Shown here: one piece after another, positions 9,684-18,332 of the stretch | How positions within the stretch are numbered: position 1 is the stretch's first letter | How the letters are laid out: every line of letters begins with the position of its first letter | Source of the DNA: Fidelibacterota bacterium | GTDB lineage: Bacteria > Fidelibacterota > UBA8477 > JABMPR01 | Assembly: GCA_016844945.1 (NCBI GenBank) | Contig: JAERTJ010000034.1 | Location: 1 to 38,497 of the forward strand | Direction: 5' to 3' | DNA: 38,497 nt | Made by a program: the position numbers and the translations under genes | Notes under the pieces: generated by a model | Told to the model about the DNA's origin: nothing | Seen by the model: only the letters and a program-made list of their open reading frames with translations | Database searches by the model: none

Positions 9684-9814
9684 TAGCATCGCCCTTGCAA
9701 AGATCCAATACTAAATCTTTAATGATAAATAATAAGTGAGCCAGCAGGCTCCATGGTCGAACTCTACCAGGCATCAATCCTTTATGAGTTCAACATATGG
9801 TTCCGTGGAAAGTG

Positions 9815-9887
<73 letters not shown>

Positions 9888-9913
9888 ATTATTATCAAAT
9901 TGTAAGCAAGACT

Positions 9914-9938
9914 GGACATTTCGATAAGCTCAATGTCC
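9914..9938. repeat. REP-like hairpin, copy 1 (reverse orientation)
   Basis: GGACATT (9914-9920) and AATGTCC (9932-9938) pair perfectly around an 11-nt loop. Read on the minus strand the loop is GAGCTTATCGA, one base different from the loop of the copy at 10001-10021. Confidence 0.6.
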
Positions 9939-9946
9939 GAATTCTG

Positions 9947-10033
9947 GCTCTACCAACTGCGTGTCGCGGCGAAGTCTGTTAGACGAAGCCGGAAGCTGTC
10001 ACCCTGAGCTTGTCGAAGGGTAGGGTGGCATTA
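9947..10033 (-). pseudogene. broken partial copy of the tRNA-Thr 5' half
   Basis: Bases 9947-9959 repeat 9863-9875 exactly (13 bp) and 10021-10033 repeat 9879-9891 exactly (13 bp). In the intact gene these two blocks are only 3 bp apart; here a 61-bp segment (9960-10020) containing a REP-like hairpin separates them. It cannot form a functional tRNA. Confidence 0.7.
10001..10021. repeat. REP-like hairpin, copy 2
   Basis: ACCCT (10001-10005) pairs with AGGGT (10017-10021) around loop GAGCTTGTCGA. This motif is, from memory, a recurrent intergenic repeat in many bacterial genomes. It lies at the 3' end of the 61-bp insertion inside the tRNA copy. Confidence 0.6.
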
Positions 10034-10132
10034 AAAAAGCGCGTGAATATATATTTTGGCTATTCTCCCTGCAAGTAATGCTGAATTTAAAAAGACTGAC
10101 AACAGGTCTTGAGGTCATTACTTTAATAGACT

Positions 10133-10633
10133 ATGGAAATTTTGACCATCCTATTGATTTTGACCATTACCACTGTTTCAGCTGTGACCATTTGGTTGAA
10201 TCTACCAGGCAGCTTCCTCATGCTCCTGTTTATCTTCATCTGGGCTTGGATTGGTGGCTTTGTCCTTATTTCCATGAATGAAATTCTGGTCATTCTGGGG
10301 ATCATGGTATTATTGGAAATTCTTGAGTATGCACTGGCTGGTTTTGCTGCCAGATACAGTGGCGCTGAAAAAAGATCTGCTTTCCTCGCAATTATTGGAG
10401 GATTGTTGGGAACAATCATTTTAGGTAGTTTGTTCTTTATTCTAGGTGCCATACTGGGACTATTTATTGGTTCCTACCTCGGTGCCTACTGGGGAGAGAA
10501 ACAAGCAGGGAAAAATATTGCAGTAGCAAGGAAGGCTGCTCTCGGTGCCTTGGTTGGCAGCCTTGCAGCTAAAGTGATTAAAAGTTCCATGACCCTGATA
10601 ATTGGAGTTTGGATGATAAGGGAGCTCATTTGA
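10133..10633 (+). CDS. DUF456 family membrane protein
   Basis: A 166-residue very hydrophobic protein with about five membrane segments. Glycine-rich stretches (GGLLGTIILGSLFFILGAI, LFIGSYLGAYWGE) and the terminal ALGALVGSLAAKVIKSSM block are typical of DUF456, whose function is unknown. It is placed in the inner membrane. Its stop overlaps the most likely start of the DUF4159 gene (TTGA at 10630-10633), so it is the probable first gene of the operon reaching to 17820. No strong ribosome-binding site precedes the ATG. Confidence 0.85.
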   Translation: MEILTILLILTITTVSAVTIWLNLPGSFLMLLFIFIWAWIGGFVLISMNEILVILGIMVLLEILEYALAGFAARYSGAEKRSAFLAIIGGLLGTIILGSLFFILGAILGLFIGSYLGAYWGEKQAGKNIAVARKAALGALVGSLAAKVIKSSMTLIIGVWMIRELI

Positions 10634-11289
10634 TCTTACGTTTGAAACACGCAGTAGGCTTACTCCTCCTGGTATGGATGACAAGTCTGTCTGCCCAGGA
10701 TCTGTTTATTACACGTCTGCATTACCATGGGGGTGGGGATTGGTATGCCAATCCAAGTTCGTTGCCAAATCTTATCCAATTTATAAGTAGTGAAACAAAT
10801 ATTCGCATGGACCCTCAGGAATACCGGGTCAAAATTACAGATGCTGATCTCTATAACCATCCTTACCTCTATATGACAGGTCACGGGAATGTGAAATTTA
10901 GCAGAGAGGAAGTTCATCGCTTGCGTGACTACCTGAACAGTGGAGGTTTTATGCACGCTGATGACAATTATGGCATGGATGAATCTTTTCGCAGAGAAAT
11001 GAAAAAAGTCTTTCCCAAAAAGGACTGGGTTGAGTTACCACATGACCACCCCATATTCAGCGCTTTCTTCAAAATGAGTTCAGGGCTCCCCAAAATACAT
11101 AAACACGATGAGAAACCTCCTCAAGCATTGGCACTATTTCACCATGGAAGAATGGTTGTACTTTACTCCTATGAAAGTGACCTGGGTGACGGCTGGGAGG
11201 ATTTAGAAGTTCACAATGATGGGGCTCTAAAGCATCGCGCCGCCCTTGAAATGGGAACAAATATACTGGTTTATGCTTTCACACATTAG
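10630..11289 (+). CDS. DUF4159 family exported protein
   Basis: About 219 residues: a signal peptide (LRLKHAVGLLLLVWMTSLSA, cleavage before QD), then a DUF4159 domain with FITRLHYHGGGDWYANPSSL near the start, HPYLYMTGHGNVKFSREE in the middle, and GGFMHADDNYGMDESFRREM. This domain is related to class I glutamine amidotransferase-like folds and is often encoded beside MoxR/BatA/DUF58 genes in Bacteroidota-like genomes. An ATG at 10609 would extend the protein by 7 residues. TTG at 10630 is preferred because AAGGGAG lies 5-6 nt upstream, it overlaps the previous stop by 4 bp, and it gives a compact signal peptide. Likely periplasmic; function unknown. Confidence 0.83.
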   Translation: MILRLKHAVGLLLLVWMTSLSAQDLFITRLHYHGGGDWYANPSSLPNLIQFISSETNIRMDPQEYRVKITDADLYNHPYLYMTGHGNVKFSREEVHRLRDYLNSGGFMHADDNYGMDESFRREMKKVFPKKDWVELPHDHPIFSAFFKMSSGLPKIHKHDEKPPQALALFHHGRMVVLYSYESDLGDGWEDLEVHNDGALKHRAALEMGTNILVYAFTH

Positions 11290-11292
11290 CAC

Positions 11293-14200
11293 ATGAACAT
11301 TCCCAATAAACCACATATGCCAAGTCAAGCTGACCTACTCAAGTTAGGCAAACATGCTGAGAGCCATGCTCGAGGGATGGGCGCGTTACTCGGAGTTGGG
11401 GCGTTCACTGTGGTCGCGATCGTCGTGACACTATTCATCTGGTTGGAGAGCTTCCGGTACTTTGATCCGGACTTCAAATCAACTCTGGTATCTATCCTGA
11501 GTGCCACAGTCATCTTGATTGCGCTGGCAGTTATTGGTACCTATCTCTTACTAAAACGGCAATGGTTGAACATCACGAGTCCAGAATATCTCGCTCAAGT
11601 TATTGGTGAAAAATTGCCAGATGTTGGAGACCGAATACTCAATGCAGTCCAGTTAAGTAAACATCATTCAGAGGATGGTATCTCTGACAGTTTGCATCTC
11701 GCTGCCGTGGAAGCAGGTTCACAGATTGTGGAAAAAATTCCAGCTGGGCTCATGTTCCCCAGACAGAAAATCATTGATTATTTTAAACGAGTATCTATTG
11801 GTCTTGTGGCTCTTGCAGGACTCTATCTGATCAATTTTCAAGACACCAATGCAGCTATCGCTCGGCTGAGTCAACCGGCTGTTCAGTTTAATTATCCTTT
11901 ACCACTGAAACTAAGTCTTGAGCCCAGTAAAAATCATGTTCTGGCAGGGGATAGTCTAGTGATAATGGGGCAGGTGAACGGTCGAGAAATTCCTCAGGTA
12001 GAGTTAACCATTATGACTCGGAAGGATACAAATACATATGCCTTAAATGTGCTTGACCAGCAATTCAATATCCCCATGAATCATGTCATGAATAGTTTTG
12101 AGGCTGTAGCTCGAGTCAAGAACAATAGACCCTGGGAGCCCTGGGAAACGATCGAATCACACGTCCTTCCCGTTCAAGTCATTAATCGTCCGATTGTACA
12201 GGATTTAACAGTGAAAATTAGACCTCCTGCCTATACCAGACTTCCTGGGGAGATATACACGCGAAATGTTTTGGATATCAGTGGCTTTAAGGGTTCAAGG
12301 GTTACTTTGGAAGGGTTGGCATCCAAAGAACTGGCACAAGCCAGGCTTCACTTCAAGGACAGTCAGATACTTCCCATAGAGATGGATGGACATAGATTTA
12401 AGGTTTCATTCACATTAAAAAGGAATGACGAAACCTGGTTTGAACTCATTGATTTTGAGGATGTAACCAATCTTGATCCACTGGTTTATCCGATATACGT
12501 GAGCACTGATGTTGCACCCATCGTCCGAGTAATGGTTCCAGGGCAGGATGTCATCATTGGTGAAAACATGCAATTGCCCATCCGGCTGAAGATCGATGAT
12601 GATTTTGGGTTTTCAAAACTAGTCCTCAATTACAGAATTCAGCATCCAGATTATCTCATGGAAGACACCACGATCTATGAAGTTGGGATTGAGTTGCCCA
12701 GAAGTGACGTATCCACTATGGAGTTCAACTATGTCTGGGATATGAACCGGATCAGCATCATGCCTGAGGATGCAGTTCAGTATTGGTTTACTGTTTGGGA
12801 TAATAATAGTGTAGAAGGACCTCAACGAGCTTCGTCGCAAAAGTGGATCGCACGACTCCCATCTCTTGATGAAATGTTCGAAGAATTTGCCCAGGGGAAT
12901 GAGGAAGTTAAGCAAGAGCAGGAATCTGTTTTGGAAGTGGTAAAGGAAATCAGGGAGAAGGTAAACGAACTTGCATTGGAGGTTCAAAAAGATCCCAATC
13001 TTTCCTGGGAGCAACAGCAGGAAGCAAGTGAAGCCATTGAACAGGTAAACAACCTCAAGGAGCAGCTGGAAAATATAAGTGAACAGTTGGATGAAATGAT
13101 GTCCCAGGCTGATGAGCAAAACCTTTTCAGTGAAGAAACCCTGGATAAATATGCTGAGCTTCAACAACTCATGGAGCAACTGATCACCCCTGAGCTTCAG
13201 GAAGCCATGGAGCGTTTACAGCAAGCCATGGAGGAGGAAAATCCCCGGGAGATGGAGGCTGCTCTGGAAGATTTTGAATCCGCCATGGAAAACTTCCAGA
13301 AAAGTGTTGAGCGTACTCTTGAGATATTCAAGCAAGTTGAAATTGAGCAGAAGATTGATGAGTTAGCAACTCGACTCAATGATTTAGCTGAACGTCAGGA
13401 ATCATTAACCCAGGATATGGAACAGGGTAAAACCTCTGAGGCAGCAACTCAGGAAGAGAAAATCGCAGATGATTTTGATAAAACTCAAGAGCTGGCAGAG
13501 AGTCTTGAGGATCTCCTGAATGAGTCAGAGGACCTTTCTTCTGAAGGAGTTCAAGACCTTCAGGAACAGATGCAGAACGAGCAGATTAGTGAAAACCTGG
13601 AACAGGCTACATCCATGATGCAACAAGGTGATATGTCAGGCGCCAAGCCTCCAGCCGATCAAGCCAGCCAATCTCTACAAGAAATGGCCGCTCAGTCCAG
13701 CCAAATGCAATCCGCCATGCAGGAACAAATGATGGCTGAGGTCATGTCAGAATTCCGCTCGTCTCTGCTCAACACCTTAAAACTTTCCCAGGCTCAAGAA
13801 GCGTTAGAACAACCCACAGCAAAAACATCACGCCAAAGTTCATTGTTGCGGGATTATGCTGATTCGCAGATGGGTCTTATGCAGGGACTACAACAATTAG
13901 CAGCTGATCTCCAGGAATTGGGTAATAAAACTTTTGCTGTTTCTCCAGCCATGGGAAAATCCCTGGGGTCTGTGCAGGCAAATATGCAGGAAGCTATTCA
14001 ACAACTCGAAGCCAGAAATCCAAGAAAATCGTCTCAGGCTCAATCTGCAGCCCGTGAAAGCCTTAACCGGATGGCTCGCCAACTGGCAAATTCAATGGAA
14101 TCTCTCCAACAATCTGGTGAGTCAAGTGGATTCAGTAATTATATGCAGCAACTCCAGCAGATGGCTGGTCAGCAACAAGGTCTGAATCAACAGACAATGA

Positions 14201-14661
14201 TGCAGATGGGGATGGGCAGTCCATCCATGATGCAGCAGTTAGCCCGACAGCAAATGCAGCTTCGTGAGGCACTTTCTCAAATTGAAAATGGGATGGGTTC
14301 TGATTCAAGAATGCTGGGAGATCTGGGTAAAATCGGGGAAGAGATGGAAGCAGTTGCCAAAGAGCTGAAATCCAAACGACCCTCTCAGAAAATTCATGAA
14401 CAGCAGGAACGTATTTTAAGTCGCTTGCTGGATGCACAACGATCTGCCACCAAACGAGATTTTAGTAAGAAACGTAAATCAGAGACAGCCGGAACCAATC
14501 CACTCTGGGACGGTTCTGGATCCCTCCCGGAAGGTCTTGGTGAAGCGAGAAACCAACTCTATGAGGAATTGATTTTTAGCCTGAAACAAGATTATAGACG
14601 AGAAGAACAAGCACTCATCAGGGAGTATTTTGATCGACTGGAAGCAGAAATAAATGAATAG
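11293..14661 (+). CDS. DUF4175 family membrane protein with long Gln/Met-rich coiled coil
   Basis: A 1122-residue protein. Two membrane segments lie near residues 31-54 and 64-88, with a third near 167-184. A periplasmic β-rich part (about 190-525) follows, including PPAYTRLPGE and KIDDDFGFSKLVLNYR. From about residue 536 to 1040 there is a low-complexity, heptad-like region very rich in Q, E and M (for example EQLDEMMSQADEQNLFSEE). It ends with a basic linker and EEQALIREYFDRLEAEI. This is the layout of DUF4175 proteins. It starts 3 bp after the DUF4159 stop and its last 8 bp overlap the TPR gene, so the genes are coupled. The role is unknown; a large envelope scaffold working with the DUF4159 and TPR proteins is inference. 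No recognisable ribosome-binding site precedes the ATG. Confidence 0.87.
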   Translation: MNIPNKPHMPSQADLLKLGKHAESHARGMGALLGVGAFTVVAIVVTLFIWLESFRYFDPDFKSTLVSILSATVILIALAVIGTYLLLKRQWLNITSPEYLAQVIGEKLPDVGDRILNAVQLSKHHSEDGISDSLHLAAVEAGSQIVEKIPAGLMFPRQKIIDYFKRVSIGLVALAGLYLINFQDTNAAIARLSQPAVQFNYPLPLKLSLEPSKNHVLAGDSLVIMGQVNGREIPQVELTIMTRKDTNTYALNVLDQQFNIPMNHVMNSFEAVARVKNNRPWEPWETIESHVLPVQVINRPIVQDLTVKIRPPAYTRLPGEIYTRNVLDISGFKGSRVTLEGLASKELAQARLHFKDSQILPIEMDGHRFKVSFTLKRNDETWFELIDFEDVTNLDPLVYPIYVSTDVAPIVRVMVPGQDVIIGENMQLPIRLKIDDDFGFSKLVLNYRIQHPDYLMEDTTIYEVGIELPRSDVSTMEFNYVWDMNRISIMPEDAVQYWFTVWDNNSVEGPQRASSQKWIARLPSLDEMFEEFAQGNEEVKQEQESVLEVVKEIREKVNELALEVQKDPNLSWEQQQEASEAIEQVNNLKEQLENISEQLDEMMSQADEQNLFSEETLDKYAELQQLMEQLITPELQEAMERLQQAMEEENPREMEAALEDFESAMENFQKSVERTLEIFKQVEIEQKIDELATRLNDLAERQESLTQDMEQGKTSEAATQEEKIADDFDKTQELAESLEDLLNESEDLSSEGVQDLQEQMQNEQISENLEQATSMMQQGDMSGAKPPADQASQSLQEMAAQSSQMQSAMQEQMMAEVMSEFRSSLLNTLKLSQAQEALEQPTAKTSRQSSLLRDYADSQMGLMQGLQQLAADLQELGNKTFAVSPAMGKSLGSVQANMQEAIQQLEARNPRKSSQAQSAARESLNRMARQLANSMESLQQSGESSGFSNYMQQLQQMAGQQQGLNQQTMMQMGMGSPSMMQQLARQQMQLREALSQIENGMGSDSRMLGDLGKIGEEMEAVAKELKSKRPSQKIHEQQERILSRLLDAQRSATKRDFSKKRKSETAGTNPLWDGSGSLPEGLGEARNQLYEELIFSLKQDYRREEQALIREYFDRLEAEINE

Positions 14662-16564
14662 ATATCTCCTTACAGGTCTGCTGTTTTTTTTCATGACATT
14701 GATACCTGAAATGGGTATTCAGATCGCAAGGGCACAAAGAGTACCCATTCGTACCCTTTCCCCTGATAAACAAATGGAGCAACGGGCTGCTTCACTGGCA
14801 CGTCTCGGGCGAACAGAAGAAGCCGTTGATTTGTATCTTGAGCTATTGTATAAAAATCCACGGAATCACAATATGTACTTTCGTGTTGCAAATCTTCTGC
14901 AAGGGGCGTCAAATGCACAGACATTACTTCAGATTCTCGAGGACATCCTAAAAACCCAATCAAGTAACACACGTCTTGCGGCTGAAAAGGGACGACTATT
15001 GTATGTATTGGATAAAAAGCCAGAGGCTATGGCTGACTGGCAACATCTCCTGGAGGGTAATAAGAAGGACCGCTTTAAATACACCACCATTACCAATGCC
15101 ATGCTACAGGCTGGAGCGACTGCTGAGGCAATCCAGATATTGGTGGAAAGCAGGGACAATCTGTCAGATCCCCATGCATTTGCATATGATCTGGCCAGGC
15201 TATACGCTGTCCGTCGTAACTATGATATGGCGAGTAAGGAATACATTGCACACCTGGATAAAAATCCAGGCATGTTGGATCATATCAGCAATCAGTTGAT
15301 CAAGCTGACTGAAAACGATGGGGCTTTCGCTACATTTAGCTCAAACTTTAAACAATTCCTGGCCAGACCAGGAGATCACCAGGTCTTGGTCCTGTCATAC
15401 TCAAAACTCTTACTTCATCAGAAACAATACAAGGAATGCGTACGCACTGTCCTGGAGTCTGATTTGAGCAACGCTCTAGATGATGTTCTCAGGATAGCAA
15501 ATGACCTCCTGGCTGAACGAGCCTGGGTTGAGGCTGCAGATTTATACCTTTACATCTCTGCCACCTCAAGTGATAAAAAGCAAATCGGAGAAGCACTCTT
15601 GAAGCTGGCTTCCACATATGAATATCGACTTCAAACCCAGAAGCCATATGCCAGTTTGAGTGACTACTTTAAAGGCAACCAGTTCCTGGAATTGGATATC
15701 CATATCCCCAGTGATCAAGATGTATCGCTGACACGAACCCTGAAGCTCTATGATAGTTTACAGACGTTATTACCTCAGACCCACGAAGCCTTTCTGGCAT
15801 CCTTCCATGTCGCAGAAATTCAGCTTATGGTGAGTGGGGACGTTGATCGGGCGATTCGTGGCTTTCAGCATGTTTTTGAAAACGCACGGCATAGGGATAC
15901 CAGGCTTTCAGGAGGACGTCGTCTGGTTGATGCCTGGTTGGTCCGGGGTGATACCACACGTGCCAAAGAGGTTCTGGACCGTGTGGTTAAGCGATTGAAT
16001 ATGGATGTAGATGATTCACCCATTATCGCTTCGCGCATCAAGATTCTTATCCATCAAGGTGATATTCCAGCCCTCCAGAAAGAACTGCTGAACCTGAGTG
16101 GTGCATGCTCACCTGCTGACCCGATTTTTAATGATGGATTACAGCTAATGGCTCTATTGGATGGAAATGGTGCACCGGATGATCCCTTACTGCATGATTA
16201 CCTGAAAGCGGAACGGCTTGTGGGTCAGCATAAGCTCATCGAAGCAGCCGACCTTTTGATTCAGATCGATGGATCTGAGAATACGATTGCCGATGAAGCG
16301 CAGGTCAGAGCTATGAAGTTGATGCTGGAAGTGGGAAAAACAGAACCCGCCGTAAAACTGATGGATGCATTCCTTGATAATTATCCGGATTCTGACTGGC
16401 GTCCCAATGTATTGGTCTGGCGAGGTGAATTTCTGCAATACACACAGGGTCAACCGAGTGCTGCAATTCCTTATTACGAAGAAGTGATCGTCCATCATCC
16501 CGGTTATCTTGAAATTCAGGATGTTAGAATTCGGTTGCGCACCCTCATTGGAGAAGGCTCATGA
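14654..16564 (+). CDS. exported tetratricopeptide repeat protein
   Basis: 636 residues, beginning with a signal peptide (residues 1-28; cleavage likely after IARA). The remainder is helical repeats with TPR character throughout, for example RLGRTEEAVDLYLELLYKNP near 50-70, a block near 180-205 (ARLYAVRRNYDMASKEYIAH) and a last pair around 560-620 (QPSAAIPYYEEVIVHHPGY). Probably a periplasmic protein-interaction scaffold. It overlaps DUF4175 by 8 bp and the next gene by 4 bp (ATGA), so it is embedded in the DUF4159-DUF4175 operon and its partners are probably encoded there. No enzymatic domain is visible. Confidence 0.88.
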   Translation: MNRYLLTGLLFFFMTLIPEMGIQIARAQRVPIRTLSPDKQMEQRAASLARLGRTEEAVDLYLELLYKNPRNHNMYFRVANLLQGASNAQTLLQILEDILKTQSSNTRLAAEKGRLLYVLDKKPEAMADWQHLLEGNKKDRFKYTTITNAMLQAGATAEAIQILVESRDNLSDPHAFAYDLARLYAVRRNYDMASKEYIAHLDKNPGMLDHISNQLIKLTENDGAFATFSSNFKQFLARPGDHQVLVLSYSKLLLHQKQYKECVRTVLESDLSNALDDVLRIANDLLAERAWVEAADLYLYISATSSDKKQIGEALLKLASTYEYRLQTQKPYASLSDYFKGNQFLELDIHIPSDQDVSLTRTLKLYDSLQTLLPQTHEAFLASFHVAEIQLMVSGDVDRAIRGFQHVFENARHRDTRLSGGRRLVDAWLVRGDTTRAKEVLDRVVKRLNMDVDDSPIIASRIKILIHQGDIPALQKELLNLSGACSPADPIFNDGLQLMALLDGNGAPDDPLLHDYLKAERLVGQHKLIEAADLLIQIDGSENTIADEAQVRAMKLMLEVGKTEPAVKLMDAFLDNYPDSDWRPNVLVWRGEFLQYTQGQPSAAIPYYEEVIVHHPGYLEIQDVRIRLRTLIGEGS

Positions 16565-17820
16565 GATTACTCAAACTAGTTGTCATTTTCAGTGTGTTAA
16601 GTCTCACCCTTTTTAGCCAGAAGATTCTAATCCCCATGGATGAAACACAATCGGATCACCTGAAGGCGTATGGTGTGGCTTTCTGGGTGTTGGAGCGGGA
16701 TATTGATATTGAATGGTTGCTGAATTATCGAGGGGGGAGTTTCCTCATCGATAACTATTCTGATATTATCCGGGAATTAAGGTTAAGAGATGTAAAATTT
16801 GAGGTGGCACCTCCCGGGAGTGAACTCAATATTTATGCAACCATTGAGACCAACAATATGGATATTGTGTTGTTGGAGAAAGCTCCCAAAGTTGCGGTCT
16901 ATTCACCACCTGGGAAACAACCCTGGGATGATGCCGTCACATTGGCGCTCGAATATGCTGAAGTTGAATATGATGTAATCTGGGATGCAGAAGTACTTGA
17001 TGGAAAGTTGGGTGATTATGATTGGCTGCATCTTCATCATGAGGATTTTACCGGTCAATACGGAAAGTTTTATCGCAACTATCGAAATGCTGCCTGGTAC
17101 CGTAAGCAACAGGCAGAATATGAAGCCTTTGCCAGTTCACGTGGATATGCCAGTGTCTCAGATGAAAAGAAGGCTGTAGCCGGCAGGATTCGTGACTATG
17201 TCGTTAAGGGAGGATTCCTGTTCGCCATGTGTAGTGCCACGGATGCTTTGGATATTGCATTATCGGCAGAGGGTGTTGATATGGTTGCAACCCCATATGA
17301 TCATGACCCAATTGATCCCCAGGCTCAGTCAAAACTCAATTTTGGTAAATCGCTGGCATTTGAGAATTACACCATCATTACAGATCCAATGATCTACGAG
17401 TATAGTGATATTGATGAGCCACCCAGTAATCGTCCCCGTACCCGAGGAGCAGAGGCTGACTATTTTACTTTATTCGAGTTTTCTGCCAAATGGGATCCTG
17501 TCCCGACCATGCTTACCCAGAACCATGTAGGTGTTATCAAGGGCTTTATGGGGCAGACTACGGGGTTTCGTAGATCGCTCATCAAAAAACACGTCGTGGT
17601 CATGGGGGATGTTCCTGGGCAGGAGCAGGTGAAGTATATCCATGGGACCGCTGGTAAAGGTACATTTACCTTTTTAGGGGGTCATGATCCTGAGGATTAT
17701 CAGCATTTTGTTGGTGATCCACCCACACAATTATCTCTCCATCGCAATTCGCCAGGTTATCGGTTAATTCTGAACAATATCCTTTTCCCCGCTGCCAAGA
17801 AAAAAGAACGTAAAACCTAA
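16561..17820 (+). CDS. periplasmic protein of the family often labelled 'asparagine synthetase B'
   Basis: 419 residues with a signal peptide (1-19, LTLFS|QK). It closely resembles a conserved Bacteroidota protein by QKILIPMDETQSDHLKAYG, EWLLNYRGGSFL, DYDWLHLHHEDFTGQYGKF (153-170), GGFLFAMCSATDALDIAL (217-234), FEFSAKWDPVPTMLTQNH and GGHDPEDYQHFVGDPPT (373-389). Public annotation often calls this family asparagine synthetase B, but there is no N-terminal Cys2 glutaminase and no SGGxDS PP-loop, so that name is not supported. The central HLHHEDF and FAMCSA blocks suggest a class I amidotransferase-like or ThuA-like fold with Cys224; that is inference. It is the last gene of the operon, coupled by ATGA to the TPR gene. 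Confidence 0.85.
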   Translation: MRLLKLVVIFSVLSLTLFSQKILIPMDETQSDHLKAYGVAFWVLERDIDIEWLLNYRGGSFLIDNYSDIIRELRLRDVKFEVAPPGSELNIYATIETNNMDIVLLEKAPKVAVYSPPGKQPWDDAVTLALEYAEVEYDVIWDAEVLDGKLGDYDWLHLHHEDFTGQYGKFYRNYRNAAWYRKQQAEYEAFASSRGYASVSDEKKAVAGRIRDYVVKGGFLFAMCSATDALDIALSAEGVDMVATPYDHDPIDPQAQSKLNFGKSLAFENYTIITDPMIYEYSDIDEPPSNRPRTRGAEADYFTLFEFSAKWDPVPTMLTQNHVGVIKGFMGQTTGFRRSLIKKHVVVMGDVPGQEQVKYIHGTAGKGTFTFLGGHDPEDYQHFVGDPPTQLSLHRNSPGYRLILNNILFPAAKKKERKT

Positions 17821-17830
17821 CTTCTCCCAG

Positions 17831-17915
17831 TCTTCGCGAAGGCGCGCAGCAACTGTGGCGATCCCTCATTCTCAATTGAAACAATTGGACTGTCTTGCTG
17901 AGGTTCTCGAAGCAT
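17831..17915. repeat. intergenic repeat, copy A
   Basis: Shares with copy B the blocks TCTTCGCGA, ATCCCTCATTCTCA, GTCTTGC.GAGG and TCTCGAAGCAT in the same order and orientation. It contains the palindrome CTTCGCGAAG (17832-17841) and ends with a small hairpin TGCT/AGCA around loop GAGGTTCTCGA (17896-17914). Confidence 0.6.
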
Positions 17916-17992
17916 TAGAGACCGAGGCTTTCCAAAGAGGTCGCTTGTCGGCAAAGGTCACTTGGACCCAGAAAAGTTACGCCCAGAGGGTT

Positions 17993-18046
17993 GGGCTAAA
18001 GCCCCGATCAGGGGAGAGCTCCAAACCCCCGGCCTGAAGGCCGGGG
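17993..18046. repeat. cluster of GC-rich palindromes
   Basis: Three inverted repeats sit next to each other: GGGCT-AA-AGCCC (17993-18004), CCCC-GATCA-GGGG (18002-18014) and CCCCGGCC-TGAA-GGCCGGGG (18027-18046, 8-bp perfect arms). The last resembles a dispersed palindrome familiar from many bacterial intergenic regions. It could also serve as a transcription stop after 17820, although no T-run follows. Confidence 0.6.
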
Positions 18047-18081
18047 TAATTAATCCCCCTCCGGCTTTACATCTCGGCTCC

Positions 18082-18191
18082 TCTTCGCGATGTGGCAACA
18101 CGACTGCGGCAATCCCTCATTCTCATTCGCAATAAACAGCCCGTCTTGCAGAGGTGGTGGCTGAGTTTGTCGAAGCCCTCTCGAAGCATAT
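18082..18191. repeat. intergenic repeat, copy B, with inserted hairpin
   Basis: The same block order as copy A, but about 24 bp are inserted between GTCTTGCAGAGG and TCTCGAAGCAT. The inserted segment contains GGCT (18159-18162) and AGCC (18174-18177) around loop GAGTTTGTCGA, another member of the hairpin family seen near the tRNA. Confidence 0.6.
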
Positions 18192-18332
18192 CACACCTCC
18201 TTTAACACATCCAGACTAAGACCCATATCACATCACTCCCTTAAACTACTTGCCTATAAACATCTAGTGTTGATACCAGCGATTTGTTCTGCGATATTCT
18301 ACGCTACTTAATAAAGGGATAGGAGTTTAATC

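Larger units (their letters stand above)
17821..18332. other. 512-bp intergenic repeat island
   Basis: No credible gene. The region contains two diverged copies of a repeat of roughly 85-110 bp (17831-17915 and 18082-18191), with a block of GC-rich palindromes between them (17993-18046). The last 140 bp before the secreted-protein gene are ordinary and probably carry its promoter, with AGGAG near the ATG. Confidence 0.75.

Noticed and set aside
9651..9699. Terminator after the YgbA-like gene
   Set aside because: The 8-bp arms are separated by 33 bp and no T-run follows, so it is not a rho-independent terminator.
9734..9777. Possible second tRNA 3' half near GTCGAACTC
   Set aside because: The would-be TψC stem does not pair and no anticodon arm is present; only 10 bp of flank and a GTCGAACTC block resemble the real tRNA.
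10078..10281. 67-codon ORF overlapping the start of the DUF456 gene
   Set aside because: It overlaps the DUF456 frame, which has membrane-protein character and operon coupling; this one has neither.
12619..13179. 186-codon minus-strand ORF inside the DUF4175 gene
   Set aside because: An antisense frame created by the repetitive Gln/Glu coding of the DUF4175 coiled coil; leucine/phenylalanine-rich low complexity only.
17855..18037. 60-codon ORF on the plus strand in the repeat island
   Set aside because: It runs through two repeat elements and GC-rich palindromes, has no ribosome-binding site and no protein-like composition.
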